From GCA-020343675 sp964462945 (lineage in GTDB: Bacteria; Planctomycetota; Phycisphaerae; Sedimentisphaerales; Anaerobacaceae): a stretch of 32,075 nucleotides of DNA. The stretch spans positions 1 through 32,075 of the forward strand of contig CAYWZW010000063.1 of assembly GCA_964462945.1 (NCBI GenBank), read 5' to 3'. The position numbers and the translations under genes were made by a program. The notes under the pieces are model-generated. The model was not told the origin of the DNA and did not search any database. It was given only the letters and a program-made list of their open reading frames with translations. This document shows, piece by piece, positions 28,302 through 32,075 of the stretch (within the stretch, counting starts at the first letter, position 1; each line of letters starts with the position of its first letter).

Positions 28302-29996
28302 TCACATATTCCACCAATTCAGGTCAATCTTGGGGAAGATGACATCGTGTACATCAGAATCCTGCAAGTCGAATCTTTGCACTTCGTTGAGGCTGTCGAT
28401 GTAATGGGAATCCACAGCCAAGTTCTCCGCAATATCGGTGAGGCATTCGAACCGTGCTACATGCCCCATGAACCTCTTGATACCGTAATCGCCAGCTTGA
28501 CAACGTGCGACCGCAAAGGGCCAGTCGCTAGCTTGCAGCAGCAGCAGTTCCCGACCGGCTTTTTCCAGGATTTTGCGAAGCACGTGATGCTTCCGCCAGG
28601 GCAGATGGTAGGTCAGCTTGCCAAAAAGAGTCTCACACTGATACTCTATGCGCCACATCCAGTCAACCTTCTCATTAGCCCAGACACGGTGGTCACCACC
28701 CTCGCCCCAAGAGCCCTCTGATAGCGACACGCTGTTCTGAGGTTGGTATTTTTCCAGATATGCCTCTGGCGTGCACAATTCCACCTCAGGATCGGCATTC
28801 AAGGTGAGCAGCACATCATGTAGAAAGCGGGGTCCCTCGAACCACCAATGGCCGAAAAGTTCGGCGTCAAAACAGGCCACTACGACTCCACCGCGACCCG
28901 TCCTCTGGTGATACTCAGTCAGCCGCTTCTTGACTTGGTCACAGAAATGTGTGGCATGTTCACAGATTTTTCCAGCGACGTCGTCTGGGTAGTACAACTG
29001 CTTGCCACCGAGGCCAGACCGGCAGTCGGTAATCTTCCAGTAGCGCAGTCCCCGCCGCGGGCCGTGCCTCTTATGAAACTCCAAGTATAGACCATCCGCA
29101 GGGTAGCCTACAAATCCACACCAAACCTGTTGGCAGATTTCAGGATCACGGGCGAAGGCGGCCGGCACCCTGCCACCATGCCCATTGTTACTGACCCAGA
29201 ACGGCTCGCGTGCTACTCCCGTGGGAGGAACGGCCAATTTGGAATTCTGAATCTCAAATTTTCTTAGCAAGTGGTCTTCGACAAAGAAATGTGAAAGGTT
29301 TTCGTCTGCGACAATCTGGTCAATTCCGAGGCGATTGTTCGCGGCACCCCACGGAATTGGCGGGCTCCACGGACCACCCGGTCGATACGCCCCTTCCGGT
29401 AACCATACCCCCGTGGGGCGCAATCCAAGAATACGTTGCGAACTGCTGACCCCCGCACGAACTTGCGCCCGCACGCATGAGTCCTCAAGCAACAGCGGCA
29501 AATAGGCGTGTGTCGCACTGGAAGTGAGGATCTGGATAAGACGGCGGTCCACCTGCTCAGCAAATGCCTTCGGGATATTACCTTCAATTCGGTCGAATTG
29601 TTCCGCTGTGCGGGCGAAGAAGAGTTCCCACCGCTCGGCAAGGTGAGCCTGGTGCATCTGGTCTTGACGCTTGAAGTCGGCCTTATCCGCTCGCGCCCTG
29701 TTCACCCGCTCCTGGAGATATTTTTCAAATCCAGACCTGAAGTTCTCGTGGGCGAGCTGTTCAAGCAACACAGGCGTCAGGCCGATCGCAAATTGCGGAT
29801 TGCAGTCAAGACGTTGACATTCATCGATGAGAGCCAGCAGCGGCAGGTAACACTCGGCCACAGCTTCATATAACCATTCCTCACCGTGCGGCCACACTCC
29901 ATGATGGAGCACATAAGGCATGTGCCCATGCAAGACGAGACAAAAGCTGCCGACAGCCTTATCTTTTCGAGTTTTTGCGCATTTCGCTGTTTGCAT
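28302..29996 (-). CDS. GH57 1,4-alpha-glucan branching enzyme
   Basis: It is predicted to introduce alpha-1,6 branches into glucan. The N-terminal barrel opens SFCLVLHGHMPYVLHHG. The nucleophile is E201 in TGVWLPEGAYR, where the usual WLPECAY cysteine is glycine, and the second acid is D377 in CFDAELFGHWWFEGP. The C-terminal helical DUF1957-type region (SEGSWGEGGDHRVWANEKVDWMW) matches branching enzymes of the Thermus/Thermococcus type. The start ATG lies inside the end of the upstream GT4 gene (38-base overlap) and has little ribosome-binding sequence, suggesting translational coupling. The residues before the barrel (1-15) are not typical, so a later start is possible. Confidence 0.92.
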   Translation of the reverse strand: MQTAKCAKTRKDKAVGSFCLVLHGHMPYVLHHGVWPHGEEWLYEAVAECYLPLLALIDECQRLDCNPQFAIGLTPVLLEQLAHENFRSGFEKYLQERVNRARADKADFKRQDQMHQAHLAERWELFFARTAEQFDRIEGNIPKAFAEQVDRRLIQILTSSATHAYLPLLLEDSCVRAQVRAGVSSSQRILGLRPTGVWLPEGAYRPGGPWSPPIPWGAANNRLGIDQIVADENLSHFFVEDHLLRKFEIQNSKLAVPPTGVAREPFWVSNNGHGGRVPAAFARDPEICQQVWCGFVGYPADGLYLEFHKRHGPRRGLRYWKITDCRSGLGGKQLYYPDDVAGKICEHATHFCDQVKKRLTEYHQRTGRGGVVVACFDAELFGHWWFEGPRFLHDVLLTLNADPEVELCTPEAYLEKYQPQNSVSLSEGSWGEGGDHRVWANEKVDWMWRIEYQCETLFGKLTYHLPWRKHHVLRKILEKAGRELLLLQASDWPFAVARCQAGDYGIKRFMGHVARFECLTDIAENLAVDSHYIDSLNEVQRFDLQDSDVHDVIFPKIDLNWWNM

Positions 29997-31620
29997 CCTT
30001 GCAGTGAATATACCTACTGTAACCTATGACTTTGGCTCTCGGTGGTTTTCTATGACCTCGCAGATTCCTGCACATGTCTTCACGACGCATCTGCAGTATC
30101 TGGGCGGTTGTAGCGCTGGTGGCGGAACCTTCACCTGAAGGAATTGACGTTTCGAGCTGGAGTGAGCAGGCAACACGGCTTAATCCCGTTTTGTGCATCT
30201 GTTCATGGCACCGTTCGAGGGCAGCTAACAAAGTCCTGAACCTGCCTTTCAAGATTATGCTGCCGTTGTCCCGTTGCGGTTGAAGCCCAATTTGCACGAG
30301 GCGCTCCCGATAGGAGTCAAGTGAGTGTCTGGTGCCATCTCCATTGTGGTTAACCTGTAATCTGAGGTTTGTAAAGAGCTCCCCGAGAGGAGCTTGCTCG
30401 ATTCCGGGTTCTTGGTTCTCTGCGAATATCCAGTATCCAGAATCTGGTGTCAAGACTGGGCAGACCTCTTTATAGACGGCAAGCGTCTTCTCCAGGATCA
30501 TGTCCCATGTGAAGCACTCGTCCACGGCCTTTCTGCCATTACGACCCATCCAGCGGGCTCGCTCAAAATCAGAAAAAATCGTACCTAAGCCCCAAGCTAT
30601 GAAATTGGGATTTGCCTCTATTTTCAAGCCATCCACTTCGTGCCGGACATACTCGCTCGGGCCACCGACTTGAGTCACAATTACAGGTTTGCAAGCACTC
30701 CATGCCTCGAGTACAACGATCCCAAACGGTTCGTTCCGGCTCGGTACGCAGACTACATCTGCCAGCTTGAATAAATGTATAAGCTCATCACCATCACGGC
30801 GACCGAGAAATCGCGTTGATCGGGCGATCCCAAGTTGCCGTACCCGTGCCTCCAACCCAGAACGCATCTCTCCATCGCCGACAAAGATAAACTTTGCGTT
30901 AGAACAAAACCTGAGCACCGAAGGTATAGCCTCCACCAGAAGATCAGGACCTTTTTGCCACACCAGTCGGCCACAGAATAGGACTGTGGGATCCAATGGA
31001 GCGATCTCGTATTGTCTTTTGTCCTGTCCGGGATCGGCAACTAAGTCGAAGCGAGAAGGGTTTACTCCGTTGTACACCACCGATATTTTCCCGGCGGGCA
31101 GCTCGTACATCCACATTAATTCGTTTTTGGTTGCCTGTGAGACCGCGATGACCCGATCAGCCCAGTAGGTCCCGGCACGCTCCTGGTCTCTGATACGAGC
31201 GGATCGGCCGGGCGGAAAAGCGTTGCCACACCGAGCATACTCGGTTGCATGGATAGTCAAAATACAATTGTGTTTGCGTCCCTGCTTGATCCAAATCATG
31301 GCATTCGCCGAAAGCCAGTCATGCGCATGGACTAGGTCGAAACGGCCAACAAAGTCTTCGACCTCAAAAACGCGGTCAACGAAGGCCCGACACATGTTGT
31401 TGACATCGTCCACAAAATCATTATGCGGCAGGTATACGCACCGATGGTAGTGGACGCCATCTATGCGATCGTGGCCTCGCTGGCCATCCATTCGCCGAGT
31501 GAAAACGTGTACCTTATGGCCTTTTCTTGTGAGAGCAGCAGCCAACTCGCTCACATGAACAGCAATGCCTCCAACAGCGACCGAATGAAGCGACTCCCAA
31601 GATAGTATCGCGATCCGCAT
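29959..31620 (-). CDS. GT4 glycosyltransferase with a C-terminal MTH1187-like domain (553 aa)
   Basis: Residues 1-386 form a GT-B glycosyltransferase like its neighbour at 27117-28295, with RIAILSWESLHSVAVGGIAVHVSEL, HAHDWLSAN and the E-x7-E motif in RNEPFGIVVLEAW; it is probably a glycogen synthase. Residues 387-553 are extra. Within them, about 412-494 follow the pattern of the MTH1187/DUF77 thiamine-binding-like fold: a LRLQV strand, an SYRERLVQIGL helix, a GSIILKG strand, an RFRTLLAALERCHEQMH helix, then GLSRVACSLQLET. The last 60 residues are basic and probably disordered. The start has an ATAAGGA ribosome-binding site. The GT call is firm; the extra domain is a by-eye fold suggestion. 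Confidence 0.85.
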   Translation of the reverse strand: MRIAILSWESLHSVAVGGIAVHVSELAAALTRKGHKVHVFTRRMDGQRGHDRIDGVHYHRCVYLPHNDFVDDVNNMCRAFVDRVFEVEDFVGRFDLVHAHDWLSANAMIWIKQGRKHNCILTIHATEYARCGNAFPPGRSARIRDQERAGTYWADRVIAVSQATKNELMWMYELPAGKISVVYNGVNPSRFDLVADPGQDKRQYEIAPLDPTVLFCGRLVWQKGPDLLVEAIPSVLRFCSNAKFIFVGDGEMRSGLEARVRQLGIARSTRFLGRRDGDELIHLFKLADVVCVPSRNEPFGIVVLEAWSACKPVIVTQVGGPSEYVRHEVDGLKIEANPNFIAWGLGTIFSDFERARWMGRNGRKAVDECFTWDMILEKTLAVYKEVCPVLTPDSGYWIFAENQEPGIEQAPLGELFTNLRLQVNHNGDGTRHSLDSYRERLVQIGLQPQRDNGSIILKGRFRTLLAALERCHEQMHKTGLSRVACSLQLETSIPSGEGSATSATTAQILQMRREDMCRNLRGHRKPPRAKVIGYSRYIHCKDANSEMRKNSKR

Positions 31621-31709
31621 AGCTTGTCCTTATTTGTTTTTTTCTAATCCAAAAAGTTCAATTTCCTTCACAGTATCATAGCGCCTACGCTGCCATGCCA
31701 GGTCCTATT

Positions 31710-32075
31710 TCATCGTCTCCTCGGACAATTCTTGTGTTTCGAGATCACTTCCCGATACACTTCTACGCATTTCCGCGCCGCCTCCTCCCAGGTCGGCGGA
31801 CGAATTTCACTGCCCGCAGTAATATCCAAGATGACAGTGTGTTTTGTGCCCTGATGAGGCCACCTATCGCTTCTTCTATCAGCCTTGGCTTGGTGTACAG
31901 ACTCCCTGGCTTCGGTCTCGAATGCTCCTTTGACCCGCCAAATCCATTTTAGACCCTTCTGTGGGTGGACTGAATGCTCAGCTGATTCTCTGCCTCGGCA
32001 GTCAGTCACGTACTGCTGCTCCTCCTGTTGGTCCACAGCTTCAGCTTCACGGAGCAACCGGTGCATCTTGTGTTG
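31710..32075 (-). CDS. partial or broken reading frame at the window edge
   Basis: This frame is open from the right edge to its stop at 31710, at least 118 residues. The end (PPTWEEAARKCVEVYREVISK) resembles the C-terminal helix of GT4 glycosyltransferases. The preceding part (residues before VILDITAG) has odd composition. Another minus frame around 31850-31910 contains a more protein-like stretch (SLYTKPRLIEEAIGGLIRA), so there may be a frameshift near 31850. Either a truncated gene end or a pseudogene. It is separated from the GT4 fusion gene by about 90 bases. Confidence 0.4.
   Translation of the reverse strand, partial: QHKMHRLLREAEAVDQQEEQQYVTDCRGRESAEHSVHPQKGLKWIWRVKGAFETEARESVHQAKADRRSDRWPHQGTKHTVILDITAGSEIRPPTWEEAARKCVEVYREVISKHKNCPRRR

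Overview
The window is bacterial DNA in which an apparent integrated element of about 16-17 kb sits between chromosomal carbohydrate-metabolism genes. Nearly everything is on the minus strand. No rRNA, tRNA or other taxonomic marker is visible. The GH57/GT4/GT35 alpha-glucan suite, the short GC-rich dispersed palindromes and the accessory gene families fit an uncultured Planctomycetota-like bacterium, but that placement is a low-confidence inference.

Layout. (1) 3-2036: a secreted clan-A glycoside hydrolase. (2) About 2100-14600: about 19 tightly packed minus-strand genes, nearly all with GAAAGGA or AAAGGAG ribosome-binding sites, divided into transcription units by six rho-independent terminators. 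Most encode small proteins of unknown function; a DUF2958 protein and a GHKL ATPase stand out. (3) 14600-19020: a control region with palindromes, a long inverted repeat and a diverged direct repeat; a catalytic-domain-only tyrosine recombinase (+); a full integrase with a small excisionase-like gene (-); and a decayed ISAs1-family transposase. (4) 19281-31620: a minus-strand alpha-glucan (glycogen) cluster: two GT4 synthase-like glycosyltransferases, a GH57 branching enzyme, a short-type alpha-glucan phosphorylase, two further GH57 proteins (one with DUF3536) and 4-alpha-glucanotransferase MalQ. (5) 31710-edge: a partial or broken reading frame.

The most interesting part is 2539-5270. It is a compact, partly overlapping cassette that reads like a complete ubiquitin-type conjugation pathway: a beta-grasp ubiquitin-like protein (Ubl), a protein that appears to join an E2-like (UBC-fold) domain to a cysteine-rich zinc domain, a JAMM/JAB metalloprotease with its full motif, and a ThiF-type E1. 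The cysteine domain is a regular ladder of CxxC pairs with a 15-residue period, placed where an E3/RING would be expected. The Ubl lacks a terminal di-glycine: it has an E-G-A at that point followed by an 11-residue tail, which would suit processing by the JAB protease. A wobble-paired terminator lies directly at the Ubl stop codon and could make the Ubl more abundant than its enzymes.

Ub-like operons, including ones with RING proteins, are known in bacteria (PRTRC, the E1/E2/JAB operons described by Iyer, Burroughs and Aravind, Bil and Bub). I do not recognise this arrangement as a named system. Its element carries no visible conjugation or partition genes.
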